Below, in pieces: positions 1-12,900 of a stretch of 64,000 nt of DNA. The stretch lies in NCBI RefSeq assembly GCF_000699445.3, contig NC_067197.1:30301809-30365808 (forward strand), in the 5' to 3' direction. This stretch comes from Schistosoma haematobium. Its lineage: Eukaryota; Platyhelminthes; Trematoda; Strigeidida; Schistosomatidae. A model generated the notes under the pieces. That model ran no database searches. It had not been told where the DNA came from and saw nothing but the letters and a program-made list of their open reading frames with translations. How positions within the stretch are numbered: the stretch's first letter is position 1; every line of letters begins with the position of its first letter. Position numbers and translations under genes: made by a program.

Positions 1-61
1 AACTCACATTAGTTTGTCATTCAGTTTATTCGGAGATAGTGGGTAACCGAGGTGTGGATGA

Positions 62-262
62 AGGTTAAGTGAACTGTTCCCTAAAGTGTTCTACCCATCG
101 GTTCAGTTTCCTGAATTGAGAGTGAATAGTAGTTTCGTCGTTTCCCGAGATATTTTCATTAACAAACGGACTTTTAACACCCGTTTCCTTGATAAGACTG
201 AACAGATGTCTACTGTTACCTATCGCTGATGCCTTTTCATCTCTTCTGCTTTCGTTACCCAC
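62..262 (-). mobile_element. LINE endonuclease-RT linker fragment (older, antisense copy)
   Basis: Reading the minus strand gives the linker that lies between endonuclease and reverse transcriptase in group-1 schistosome LINEs (GNSRHLFSLIKETG, then NRWVEHFREQF). It continues, on the same strand, the endonuclease and linker debris at 1600-2700; the two parts are separated by the plus-strand element at 275-1594. Decayed and non-functional. Confidence 0.7.
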
Positions 263-274
263 AACTGCACACGA

Positions 275-1594
275 GCCCCCAAATGCCCTGGTATGGCCGA
301 GTGTGGTGGGCCCGCCCTCCCTCTCGAAATACTCTCACACGACCATGCGTATACAGCCTCTGCCAGAGAAGTCCTACTCACTGCCTTCTCGTGGCATTAC
401 TGTTGTTTACGAAAATGAGAGGACAAAAAGCGAATGTCCGGCGCTCTAACCGGATCCCAAACAAATGGTGCACATAGGCTCCAGTATCCTGAGGGAACAA
501 ATGGCGTATGAACCAATCGTTGGTCACCGGCTACCATGGGACTGCATCTCCTCACGATGCCCCACTGCCCTGTGGGTCAGATATTTAGGTCAAAGGCTCG
601 AGGTGTGGCCCCCTAAGAAAACTACCTGCTTCGGTCTGGGTACCCGGACAGTATCAGAGCCCACACACAAATAAAATGAAACGATGGGCAGAATTCTTCG
701 AAGGGCAGTTCAACTGGCCTGCTGCTCCGGCAACATCGGTCAGACTGTCCTGCCCTCCATGACCGGTGACGACTGATTCACCAAATGAGGCGGAAGTCCA
801 CAAGGAACTCCAACTCTTGAAACGCTACAAATCACCTGGCCCAGATGGCTTGCCTCCGGCTCTCTTTAAAGATGGTGGTAAATTTCTCGTTAGGGAACTG
901 ACGACGTTGTTTACAAAGGTTTGGGAACTAGAGAGTGTACTAACGTCATGGAATGAGTCGATAGTTGTCCCTATCTTTAAAAACGGTTCACGTCGTTCCT
1001 GTAACAACTATCGGGGGATAAGTCTACTTCCAAGCTATTGGCTTCTGTCATACTTCGTGGGTTGTTCCAAACCCGAGAAAGATTGACTCGCGAGGAGCAG
1101 GCTGATTTTCGTTCTGGTCGAGGATGTATTGATCATATCTTCACCCTCCGCCAAATGTTAGAACACTGTCATACTTATCACAGGCCAACAATCGTAGTGT
1201 TTCTTGACATCAGGACGGACTTTGATTCGTTGGACAGGACTGTTCTCTGGAGAAAGACTTCTCGACCTTGAGTATGCGGATGATATTGTCTTACTGTGCG
1301 ATAATGTCCAACCCATGCAATCCGCACTTAATCAGTTGGCAAGCAATGTCCGCAGGTACGGTATGTGCTTTGCACCTTCGAAGTGCAAAGTACTTCTATT
1401 TTTATTATTATTATTATCATTATTATTATTACACTACCTTACACTAGTCTGGTTTTTATTGTTTTCCTCTTTTTCTGTTACGCTCCTAACCTTCTTTTTT
1501 TCTCTTCCCATTCTCATTGTTTTGTGTTGCGCATATATATTTGGTACCCTTTTGTACCAATATTTATGTCTTCAAATTAATAAAATAAATAAAT
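275..1594 (+). mobile_element. Internally deleted LINE copy with a non-LINE-like 5' module, nested in an older LINE
   Basis: Three parts can be seen. 275-677 is a non-coding module also present at about 12240-12690. 678-1390 is reverse-transcriptase debris: SPGPDGLPPALFKDGG, NNYRGISLLP, ADFRSGRGCIDHIFTLRQM, then DFDSLDRTVLW joined almost directly to LLDLEYADDIVLL, so the palm region between the first catalytic Asp and the YADD box is deleted. 1395-1594 is an AT-rich 3' tail ending in a TAAA-type repeat. The whole is flanked by an 11-bp direct repeat with one mismatch (ACTGCACACGA at 264-274, ACTGCTCACGA at 1595-1605). This suggests one target-primed insertion carried all three parts. Frameshifts and the deletion make it non-autonomous. 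Confidence 0.75.
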
Positions 1595-1599
1595 ACTGC

Positions 1600-3330
1600 T
1601 CACGATCATTACGTAGGTTTTTTATCAACCTACATTTAAGATACCTCCGCTCCTTACCATGTTCTGAACCAGACGGGATGAAATTCCGAGCATCTATCAG
1701 TTCTGTAGACGCCACTGATATCTCTTCGCCTTTAGATTTAATTTGCTGGTTGCTATCACTGCTATTTTCATGACTGTTCGGATAGCATGTCAAACTGACC
1801 CGGTGTGGATATCACCTTCATGGTTGACTAACTACATTTCTGGTCGATTCTGAAATACTTTTTCCATTCTTTTTTATCATTAGGTTGAATTGTGACGAGT
1901 ATTCATAATGTGTATTTTCTGTTTCCTGTAAGACACAGATAAAAATACGTCCTCACAATGGAGCGTGATCTGAATCTAAACATAAGCTCCAGAATGAGCA
2001 GCAGTCCTCTGTCGGGCCCCTCCAACGATGACTGATGGAAATGAGGTTTATTTGAGTTCATCGCTGAATCGATTGTAGAGGTCACCACGTCAGACGATGT
2101 CTCTTCTCATGTTTACAGTTTGTGTTTGCTAGAAATAGACGGTCATCTGAGCATAATTGCAACAGACGGTCACCATTATCTGTTCTCTGAGCCGCGACAC
2201 CGCAAGATCCGCCTCAGTGCCTTTCGGTTAGATTTAGTCTATCTACTTGAGAATTAAAATCACCTGGCGCTGTGACTCTACATCAGAGTATTTGGCTTTT
2301 GATGGAGGTTTGATAGCTTCTTAGTGAGAGTATAAGCAGAGTCAACGAAAAGACAATGGCACATGTCTCTATCTTTTAGATTACTTACTGTCCCGTTAAG
2401 TCGAACAGCGCACAAGTGACTGTCTATTGGGACCCAGTCTAACAGAGCCTGTTCTACTTTAGAACTTAATGATGTACCTAAACCAGCAAGGCTAAGAGGA
2501 ATAGCAGTGGGGTCTCCAGACACTCAAGGTGAGGCCAAATGAATGGCCGTACTCGAATCCTGCATGCGCGTTCCGGAGACACTACACATCAATGGCTCGA
2601 GATTCTAGAGTCCTAGCCAAAGAAGCCGGTTGTCCTATCTGACACAAGGTTCGAACATTGAAAGCTCCAACATGTAGTTTAGATAGTGGATTCAGGAGAC
2701 CAGGAATAACACTTTATCAACTCAAATCATTATTATTGGTGACACGTGGTGATAAAGATATACTATAAGGGTTAGTCATCGAGGAGACGTTAAGAGATGA
2801 GGAGGGGATTTGATGATGAATAATATGACACCGAGTGCTGCTAGGGACGTGAAGGCATTTGTCACTTCCCGGCTGCCCATAACATGGGATGATATTTTCT
2901 CTTGAGACTTGAAAAAAGGACTGGTGGTTTTAACGACCCGGGAATATGACTGTGGAGAGCCCATGAGACAACTTCTTGAGGCTGATCATATACGGCCTTT
3001 CTGAGAGGGATTTGTATTGTGTTAGCTCCGTACTTTAAAAAGCCTTGCCGCCTATTACAGAAATCTGTGAGATGTGACATTTTTGGGTCGACCTTTTCTA
3101 AGCTCTCTTTCGTTGTGTTAAGGTAGCATCGCTACAGATGCTGTTTGTCCGAAGGAAACACTTTGCTGCAATTACATCCCAGTACAGTTAGTAGTTCGAA
3201 TTCGCCCTCAGACCCTAAGTCGCTGCTATTAGTCTTACCACTCTCCAGGTCAGTCAGTCACAACACAGAGCCTTTTACGTATCTACATCGGTTCACGTTC
3301 CCACACCTCATAAGGAAGGAGAGGTAAAAT
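1600..3330 (-). mobile_element. Decayed group-1 LINE, 5' region and endonuclease (antisense)
   Basis: The minus strand from about 2700 down to 1890 translates, with frameshifts, to an apurinic-type LINE endonuclease: GAFNVRTLCQIGQPASLAR, then LSSKVEQALLDWVPIDSHLCA (read in parts), RDMCHCLFVDSAY, GDFNSQVDRL, DNGDRLLQLCSDDRLFLANT and LDSDHAPL. Linker sequence (RRYLKCRLIKNLRNDREQ) follows to about 1600, where the plus-strand element interrupts it; the rest is at 262-62. 2700-3330 is probably the 5' leader of the same element, inferred from position only. The catalytic frame is broken in several places. Confidence 0.65.
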
Positions 3331-3900
3331 TATCAGCCCACAATTCTAGACTAGCACAAGTAGTAACAGCATTAGTGATAATAAGAACCAACCTGCTTAG
3401 TACGATAAAACTTAAAGGAACAAGTGTTTCAGCAACTATAGCTCAACTGAGTCATCACGATAGACAAGTATGACTACCACATTACGGCAGTAGCTACGAT
3501 TGGAGTTTTTCTACATCAATCAACTCCGTAGAAGACTCGTGCTTGGTATGATAGAACAATAGACTCAATAAAAACTCGAATGAATAGCCATTGAACAGTT
3601 CAGAAGCCGAAACTCGAATAAAAAAACTAAACACTAGAAACACCAATCAACTGACTGGAAGCACATTAAGTATTGATTTTTTCGACATTTAACCAAGAAA
3701 ATGTTAAATGTTATGTATCAGATCTTATATAACTAGTCTAGGGTGAAAATGAGAAACAGTGAATCTACACATCTGTCTGTTGCATCAGATTTCGAGAAAA
3801 AAAGCTACATCTCAGTTCAATAAGAAAACATTAATTGTTAGACATCGGATCACTTTGCACTATGTAGATTGTAAGCTGGAAATAAAAAAACTCGTCGCTT
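3331..3900. other. No gene recognised
   Basis: AT-rich DNA without a convincing exon or repeat. The short final SUGP1 exon, which should encode the usual Asn-Asn-Pro-Arg-Arg-Pro-Tyr-Tyr end, was looked for here on the minus strand and not found. Confidence 0.4.
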
Positions 3901-3916
3901 ACTATACTACACTTAC

Positions 3917-6900
3917 CAAAGGATTTGGTCGAAACCGATAAGCTAACATCATACGTTTCCTGTATGCATCGTACTCATCATCTTCTTTTATTAATTTGGA
4001 AGGACGATCAATTCCTAGTCCTACACCATCAACGTGGACATTCCCCCTTTGAATAAAATTTCGCAAAATTGAACAAGTAATTAAGTGTTTAAACACAAAT
4101 CTTTATCCCCATCCATTCTCAGAAAAAGATATTAAAAAGAATAGATCATGGTGAGCGGTAAAATTCTGGACTCACTTATTGACTGGATTAACAATACCTT
4201 GACCATCAATGCCAAGTCCTTCACCTTCTTTCCAACCCATTTTTTCTAACATTTGAAAACCGACATTTTCACAAGTTAACTTGAACTGTTTGTATTCAGA
4301 AAAATCCGGTTCCCGACCTTCTTTCAATGCCTAATTGCGAATTAAATAAATTCTAAACACTACCTCATATTCAACGCAAAAATAAGCAATGTCAACGGTA
4401 AGCGAAAAAAAACAGGAAAGAAGACTAACAGGAACATAGTGCATTGAGAACTATCCAGTCAACATTTATTTATTCAATACGACACTCGAAATTCATTAAA
4501 CACTGTACGTGCAGATTCAAAAACATACTTATCCCCAGAGATTTTGTTTTGAAACGTATCAATATTGAATGTGTTAATGTTAGCGGTCAAGCAGTCTGAG
4601 AGAGCAATATTCTCTCGCCGTGAAGTGAGAGACTCGTGCTTGGATCGTAACAGGATTTCATACATGGTTTTCATGCTGGAGAATGATATGCTGAGCCAAT
4701 CAAACATAAGTGAGAGATGGTGGAGAGATTTGTAGCTCAAGTGGATGATTCTGATGGGGTTTTGTTCCCTGAACTGGATGGTTTGGTCGTGGAGCTTTCA
4801 TCGTTAATTTGAACGACATCATCTGTACGAACTTCAGGTAGAAGTGAAGTGTTCGAATTTCTCCACATATGGCTCACAGCTTGTTCTGTCTACAGGACAA
4901 GCTGTGAGAGATGTGAACGAGCACAGTCTTAACTTTCGGAGGAAAAGACATAAGTTGTTGACTAAAAATCTGCTTTTATTTCCTGAGGGAGATAGATATA
5001 TATTTATGAATGAGTTGCGCATATGTTTTGATTTAGGTTAGCCAATAAACTTTCTCGATTTACCTTTGGTTTGCTCACTCGGATGTAGGATGGGCATACA
5101 TCACTGACAAACTCATACAACCACAGAGTATGACAGAAACATATTCGTGGATCGAACTCTGTTGTGTACAATAATAATTAATAGATTTGAAGAGTAATTG
5201 AAACAGAATTGGACTAACCTAGATCACGTTTCGTTCCAGGAATATTAGCATTTAGTGTTGTTGACTTAGCTTTTCATTATTTTGAAAAGCGAATGAACCC
5301 ACAGGAATTTTTGCGATATGAGGCAGAATTTTTTCAGTTAAACCTACCAAAAAAGCCACTGAATTTACCAGCCCTCAAAACGGAAGGTGACGATTCAAGA
5401 TTTGCGTCTTATGTAAATTCATTGAAAGGAGCTACTGTTATTTCCTTGCTTTTCTTCCTATTAATGATTTCTACTCTGGATTATAAACTGCTTGTAATTG
5501 TGTTGAATAAAGCGTTGTCTAGCCTGTACAATGGTGCTCTATTTTATGTCGTTAAGTGTATACCCGATTATGATCCCATTTGTACATAGCGTATCGATCG
5601 AATATCGAGGTTTAGTCGTGATACAATCTGGGTCACCAGTTTTATACCATTATTATAGCATGGTAAACAGAAAATATTCGTATTCTGCCGTTATATTAAC
5701 TATTAAAGTCTATTAGGTATCGACATATACAGGATGTGTAAAAACAGAAAAGAAAAATAGGATTCTTTAACAGCTGTTCCGATGGCCATGAAGGTGAACA
5801 CCCACAGTATTCGATTTTATCAAAAGAGAAACGGTTCCAACGATTGTTGAATTTCTCCTGTTTTACAAATACGTCATCAACAATCGAGCTGTTCGTGCCT
5901 TTATGACGGTTGATTCCCCGTGGTGACATGTGTAATAACTGAAGCATATTTTAATACATATGAGAATAATAATTATGCAACTTACACGGAAAGTTTCCAT
6001 GAAGCGCTCTAATTCGTCCGGTGGTAGAAAGTCCCCAATATGATGTTTTCCATGACCCATTTCAGTTAATTTCTGAGCCCATTCTATAAATTAAATAAAG
6101 ATGTAAGAAACAAGTAGTGTGGATTAATAAATCACAAAAATCTACACAAAATGTCATGAAAATGTTATGTGAATAAAAGGCTAAAAATATTCTATGAAAG
6201 GAACTTTACAATTTAAAACAGAAACTGATCGAAATAAAATACATATTAGATTAATCATATTTCGAAGTCTATGGGAGCAACATGAATATTTGCAAAAAGA
6301 TGTACAGTGTGTGCATTGTTGCCTTATCATAAAATGAAAGATGAACAGGTTAACAGGACTTTACTCATTACTTATCTCACTTCGCGACCTACTCCTCTCT
6401 AATACGTTTTCTTAAAAGTTTGTTGATTCAATTGTTACTTGATAATGAGCACAAAGTTTAGTAAATTCTTGAGATAAACTATGCGAGGTTGATCTTCACT
6501 CTTTTTCTTATAATCCTTATTATCCACGACCTTTATGTATATTCATAATCCCATTGTTTCACTAACCAGATCCGTAGTTGTACTATATTTTGTAACAGAA
6601 ATCCACTTATTCTAGGTTACTATTTGTACACTAAGTACCTACCATTCTAAGGTTTACAAAATATATCTAAACTATAAATCTCAACTACAGGAAACTGAAC
6701 ATCCACTGGGAGTACAGAAAAAAAATTACCTCGGGTTGCCTCCATTTCCGCTTGTCTTAATTTATGCTCCCATGTTCCATTTTCACAGTCCTCGTCGGAA
6801 TCATACTCATATTTGATAACTAAACCATCCTTCGTAATTCTTGTTTTATTTCCATAATTTACACCCTCAATTCGATTCATAAGTTCTTCCTCTTTAGACT

Positions 6901-9900
6901 TTGATCGTTTTTGTGCTAAAATAAACTCTTGCATAGCTTGAAGCTGAGGAAATAACAACGTATAAAGATTTAATGTTAATTTGATTGCAAATTACTAATC
7001 GAATCAAAAAGAATTATTGGAATAAAGTATTTGGCAACAGATGAGATCTTTTGGTAATTTTTTGAAAAACCATCAAAGACAGGACTGAATAGTTAATTCA
7101 CCTAGTTATGTGACTTTTTAGCATTACACTCATAATTTCACCATATCATATTTAATCACGTGGTTACACCGTTAAAATGGTGAGCGATGAATAACTGAGT
7201 TAGATTATAATAGATGATATATCTAATTGAGATATCTTCCAACTTACTGACGATCAAATGTAAGATGGCACGAAAACGAATAGGCACTAGAGGACTATAA
7301 ATGACTATATTGTCAGTCGACTGCACTAGTAAGTTAGTCAACTACACGCAATGTAGAACCGAGGCTAGTAAGCGAAATCAATATTGTTTCAACAAACGAT
7401 AGTTTTGAAAGCTACAAGATAAACCATATTAAGTTTAATTCGTACCTCATATTTGATTGTTTAGAATATATATTGCTGTGACAAAATGTATTTGATTTAT
7501 AGGAATGGAAAGATGGTTTCATTCATAATACCTAAATAGAAGGCTGATATTTTGGTATCACTAGTTTGAAGTAAGTCAAGTAAGAGAGCATTTCAAGGGA
7601 AATTTCTCTAATCTCCCCCCGGGTGAACAAGTAACGGTAACCTTTTTCTTCAACTGTGACCACATAAACGGAGTATCAATTTTAGGACGAAGGAGAAGAC
7701 ATTATTAATCTTGAATCAAAATTGGATACAGATGGGAGAGATAATTATTAATCACCGTTCGAAAAATCAATAAGGATATGGTTAAACTGTGATCTAGAGT
7801 AGACGATAATAGCAATGTACTCCAAAGCTTTACTACGAACCAGCAAAAGAGTATTTCAAATTAAAGGTGCAAGAGACTCAACCAAGGCTCTAATCCAAAA
7901 CGCTCAAAAGGCTCACCATCTTGCAAGCATTTTCACTAAAACAGGCATGTGATCTGCGCACTACGAAGCGTTAATACAAAAGACCGACGACTGCAATGCA
8001 TGTGATCGCCATTTCACCAATATTTATAAGTACTTATCTATCTTTATTGACCAGAACTTGATACACTATATTCTCCGACTTCTAACTGTTATTACTAGCA
8101 TAAAAAGTTGTAAAGATTGATGAGTCCTGTAGTTTTACTTCTCTTGCTAACTAATGCTATCCTTGGTGCAAATAATGTCTATCTATATATCTATCGAACA
8201 GTGGGTATACAACATTCTAACTTGTGTTACTTCCCAGCTGTGAAGTATGGCTTTCGAAAAAGACGAAAGTGAATCGTAAGCACTTTATCATTTATGTTTT
8301 TAAAGCACCGTTTTTGCATGGCAGAATCTCAAGATGAGCGCTACTGATGTTATATATAGACTAGAGACTGGTGGATCTTTTCTTAACATGGATGTATGCA
8401 GCACTGTTTTTCCTACAAACGCAAACAAAGCTACATTGGTTTTACCGGACGACACTACAGAAACCTAATCGATATTCGTATCAATAAAAAATTTGGAGGG
8501 TTCAAGAAAGACGTAAGAACAAATAAACTTATTTGGCTTCAGATCATCATTTGGTGGCGGAAAAGTTGGGGAAGCATTGGACTACTGGACAAGCAGTACT
8601 AAAAAATTTAGTAGTTTTCCTTCCATATGCTCACAAGCTCGGCGAACTTAAGATAGGTCTCAGCAATAAGTTCCAAGCCTTACAAGATCTACTCACAGAT
8701 GTTGTGACTGTGGACTGCAGAATTAGAGCGCAGTGTATTATCGATCGGACCAAAGACGCGTAAACACGTAAGAACTACCTAGAGTTCTGATTGGATCCGC
8801 TTCCCTGTCTAGCTCAGCCAGTTGAGTTCAGAACGCAATTCTCAGCCTCTGAGATATGAATCATTATATTTCAAACATATTCTGTTTATATACCAATCAA
8901 GCAGACCACATCGTACCATAAAATAGAAAATAACATTGTACAATACTGACCAGTAGGAAAACCACACGTGAAATAAATACTGACCAATAAGAAAATAATA
9001 CCATCTCAAGTCCAAGGATAGCATTAGACTTAACAGAACAATCTTTGGGATATTTTTCTGAATATCCCAACAAGAGGAAACCACTATGGGAACATGGAAA
9101 AAGATTAAAGGAAGGATAACTTTAATATATCTGGATATGGTGGCATCCAAAAAGAACCAGAACACCGAAAAGGTCTCCGTCGACAGCCCGGACGGCGTTC
9201 CAGAACGGCGAGACAAGAAAAGTCAATAACAGCCAGACAGAATCAGAGCAAGTCAAGGCACAAGTTGGAAATACGAAAGTAAATAAAAGACGATTTAAAA
9301 GCATTAGAGTTGGGAAGAGGAAACATGTATAAGACCTAGCAATGACAGAACAGGCTGCAACAGAAATAAATTTGTAAACCATATGATACGACCAAGAAGT
9401 GAGAGGGGAAATACAGTAAACAAGAGCGACCAGTCAATAACAAGAAAGGGAAATCAATAACTGAGGTTCAGGAGCAGTCAAACAGGTAGATAGAGTAATT
9501 CCGTAAAGCACTTGAATAGATCAGGTATACCGAACCCCCAAAAGCATCAGAGAATAAACAAACCTCCATGTATACGGTGCTCCACTAACAATACAATAGA
9601 ATATATCTGGGTAGCATCATTGATAAACAAGGAGGATCTGGCTCCGATGTGACGGCACGAATTGAAAAAGCAAGGGTAGCATTACTACAATTGAAGAATA
9701 TCTGGAACTCTAAACAACCATCACACTCAACAAAAGTCAGAATTTTTAACACAAGCATTAAGAACGTTCTATTGTACAAAGCTGAAAATTAGAGAACTGC
9801 TACGACTATCATCCAGAAAGTACAAATATTTATAAAGTTAGTTACCCAAAATACTCCAAATCTGTTGGCTAGAGGCTATCGACAGTAACTTACTGTGTCA

Positions 9901-12900
9901 GAGGACAGATCAGCTACCAGTTAAGGAGAAAACCAGAAGACGATAGGACTGGACAGGGCAACATATGAAAACCGTTGAACTACGCCACAATGCAAGCTCT
10001 AACTTGTAATCTTCAAGGCATGAAGAAAAGGCATACCAAAACATACGTGATGCTAAGAATCAGAAATAGACATCAGAACAATGAATAGAACTTGCCAAAT
10101 ACTAGGAAGGAGAGCTGAGGATAGAGACGATTCGAGACCCCTTATCGATGGCCTAAGGCCCATGAAGGATAGAGAGTCTAGGTAAGATCAGTTTGACAAG
10201 TGTAGAAAATTGAACAATCAGAAATGAAAGTAGGACAATTTTTGGTTACCATTGCTGAACAGTCTTCAAAGCGAGTTGAAATTAGACGATCTCCATTGGC
10301 GATAGTGGAGTTTGTTATTAATATCATAGGATTTCGTGAAATTAAGGAACATGAAATTTGAAGACACTGGTGCAGAATACTATACCGTTTAAAATGTAGT
10401 CACTCATTAAAAGGAATACCACTAAGTTATATTATTTAAGGACAAATCAAGTTGCGGGTTTACCCAAACCATAAACGTCGCTAAAAACAAAGCTTTGACC
10501 GTTAAAAATAATACATATCTTAGAGAACCGATATAAACATGCTGTAACTGACAACGTACTTCCTTTTGATAACGTATTTGTTCGGCTTGCTCAGGTGTAA
10601 GTACAACACCGCCTGTGAACTGATTTGGATTAGAAGTAGTTCCTAAAATCAGCAAGCACATTGTATCAATAAATAGAGAAAACACCAACTCAGAGACAAA
10701 AATAAAGTATCTTAGCCTATTTACAAAGCAAATACTTTCACATGAAATCAAAATAAATGAATTTCCAGATAAATTTACTTTGACATTAACTATTCAGACC
10801 TTAGGTTACAAAGCTCAAACTTAGAAAGAGAGGGAAAGCAGCAGATAGTGATTGGTTGACTCTCGGAGTCATGAAAGTTAAAAGTAGTTCCATGTAGTCA
10901 TTAGTTGTTGGTAACCGAGCTAGTATGTGAGAAAAGATAAGGATTTTCTTCGGATGACAAAGAGACATTAGTTTGACTGGTATGGCTTTTAAAATATCAG
11001 CTTACATAATAATGAAGTGTTTTACTATAGTCTAAGAACAATAAACACGAAGAAACCAGAGACATTTAAGAACTATGTGAATGTATAGACTAAATATTTA
11101 CCATTCGAGTCGTGTAGAAAGTGATTGCCTACATACGCAATTCGAAAACAATCACGAGGCTCCCGACACAGTTTAAGCTTGACCAAGGTCAGAACAAGTA
11201 AACTAGCTGGCTTGATAGACCTTATCTGTTTCTAAAACGTAAATTAACACAGTCTATTAAACAGTGGAAATATAAATATAAATAACATACCGAACAGAAA
11301 CTGGACGACAGGAAAAATGAGTCAACAAAACTTAAAACCGTTTATGACAAACATGAAAGACTGTAATTAGTGAATAAACATGGTCTATTCACATAAAGTC
11401 AGAGAAAGTCGTGGTGGAGCGCTTAATGCTACCATTGATGAACTCGTTTATCGACCAAAACTCACACTCCTCCCGAAAAGCCAATCACCTCGATCATCCT
11501 GGATTATCAGAGTTAAAAATGGCTTCTCCAAGTATGTGTAGATCTCATACATCTCGAACTATTTTTTTAATTGTCATCCTCAACTTCGCCGTGCGGACCC
11601 ATCCGTCAGGACCATAGCTTCCTCGCTCGACAATGGCTTTAGGTCATAGACTCGTACTTGCTTCAATTTTGCTAACGAGTAATAAATTGCTTGGTTGTAA
11701 TTGTTTTCATATGTTCAACAATTTATACCTCACTTGAATGGTAGGCAGATATTCTCGTATTCGTTTATTCCAAAACACGGTAGTTAACCTCTGTGCTTCC
11801 TCAGATCTATTATATAATAAAGTTTTGTCGGTGAATGCTGGTTCAAATGATGATATTTTATAAATCAACGACTTATTCGGACTAAGCGTCTCCAGGGTGC
11901 CAGAGTTATATGTGACCTAGATGTATCTCCATTCGTTTGGTGTGTATAAATCATATATAGTTGCTAACCTATAACTCACAAACCTTTCAAACCTTTTAGT
12001 CGTACCTTTTATATAATGAAGCACGACCAGCGAACATGTCCAATAAGTGACCGAGAAAATGGGGATATTTAGCTGTCCTTATACATGTTTCTTAATCTTA
12101 ACACATAGCACGCAGACCGTTAGCTCCATTCTAGGTGTCATAACAAGTTTCAAGGAAATGATCCTAGACTTAGCCAGTGCAACTGTAGCGTTTCTGACTC
12201 CAGATCAGAGGGTTGCGTGTTCAAATCACGTCGGGCTCAGCAATTTCTCTCCTTCAAATGTCCTGGTACGACCGATGGTGAAGACAGTTTACTCTCCTCG
12301 AATCGTTCCCACATGACCGCACGTACGCAGCCACTGTCAAGGAAGTCCCTCTCACTGCCTTCTCGCGGCGGTGTTATTTACGAAAGCGAGTGAACGAAAA
12401 GCGAATTTCTAGTGCTTTAACCGGGTTAGAGGATATGAAGGACCCACCAAGGGGAGTAAGAAAACCCTGATTCCAAACCAATGGTGCACATAGGCTCCAG
12501 GATCCTGAGGCGACAAATGGTGTATGAACCTATTGTTGGTCACCAACTACCATGAGACTTTACCTCTTAACGTTTATCAACTGTGTTGTGGGTTAGACCT
12601 TTAGGTCAAATGCTCGAGATGTGAGATCCTAAGAAAACCACCTGCTTCGGCTTGAGCATCCAGGCAATATTCCAGACCTCACACAAATCGAATGATTTTT
12701 GTGGCGCATATATATTTGGTTCATCCTTGTACAAATGTTTGTTTAAATAATAAATAATAATAACAGCAGAAATGAGCAGTTACTTCAACCAAAAACTATC
12801 ATAACGAATAGATCTGATAACACCATATGCAAGCGCTCAACTTTTATATGCCTACACCAAATGCTCCACTTCGTTTGACAATCAATGGGTAGCTCTACGC

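Noticed and set aside
1204..1773. 189-codon plus-strand frame with many Leu and Phe residues
   Set aside because: It is the LINE YADD remnant read into the T-rich 3' tail and beyond the insertion end; not a membrane protein gene.
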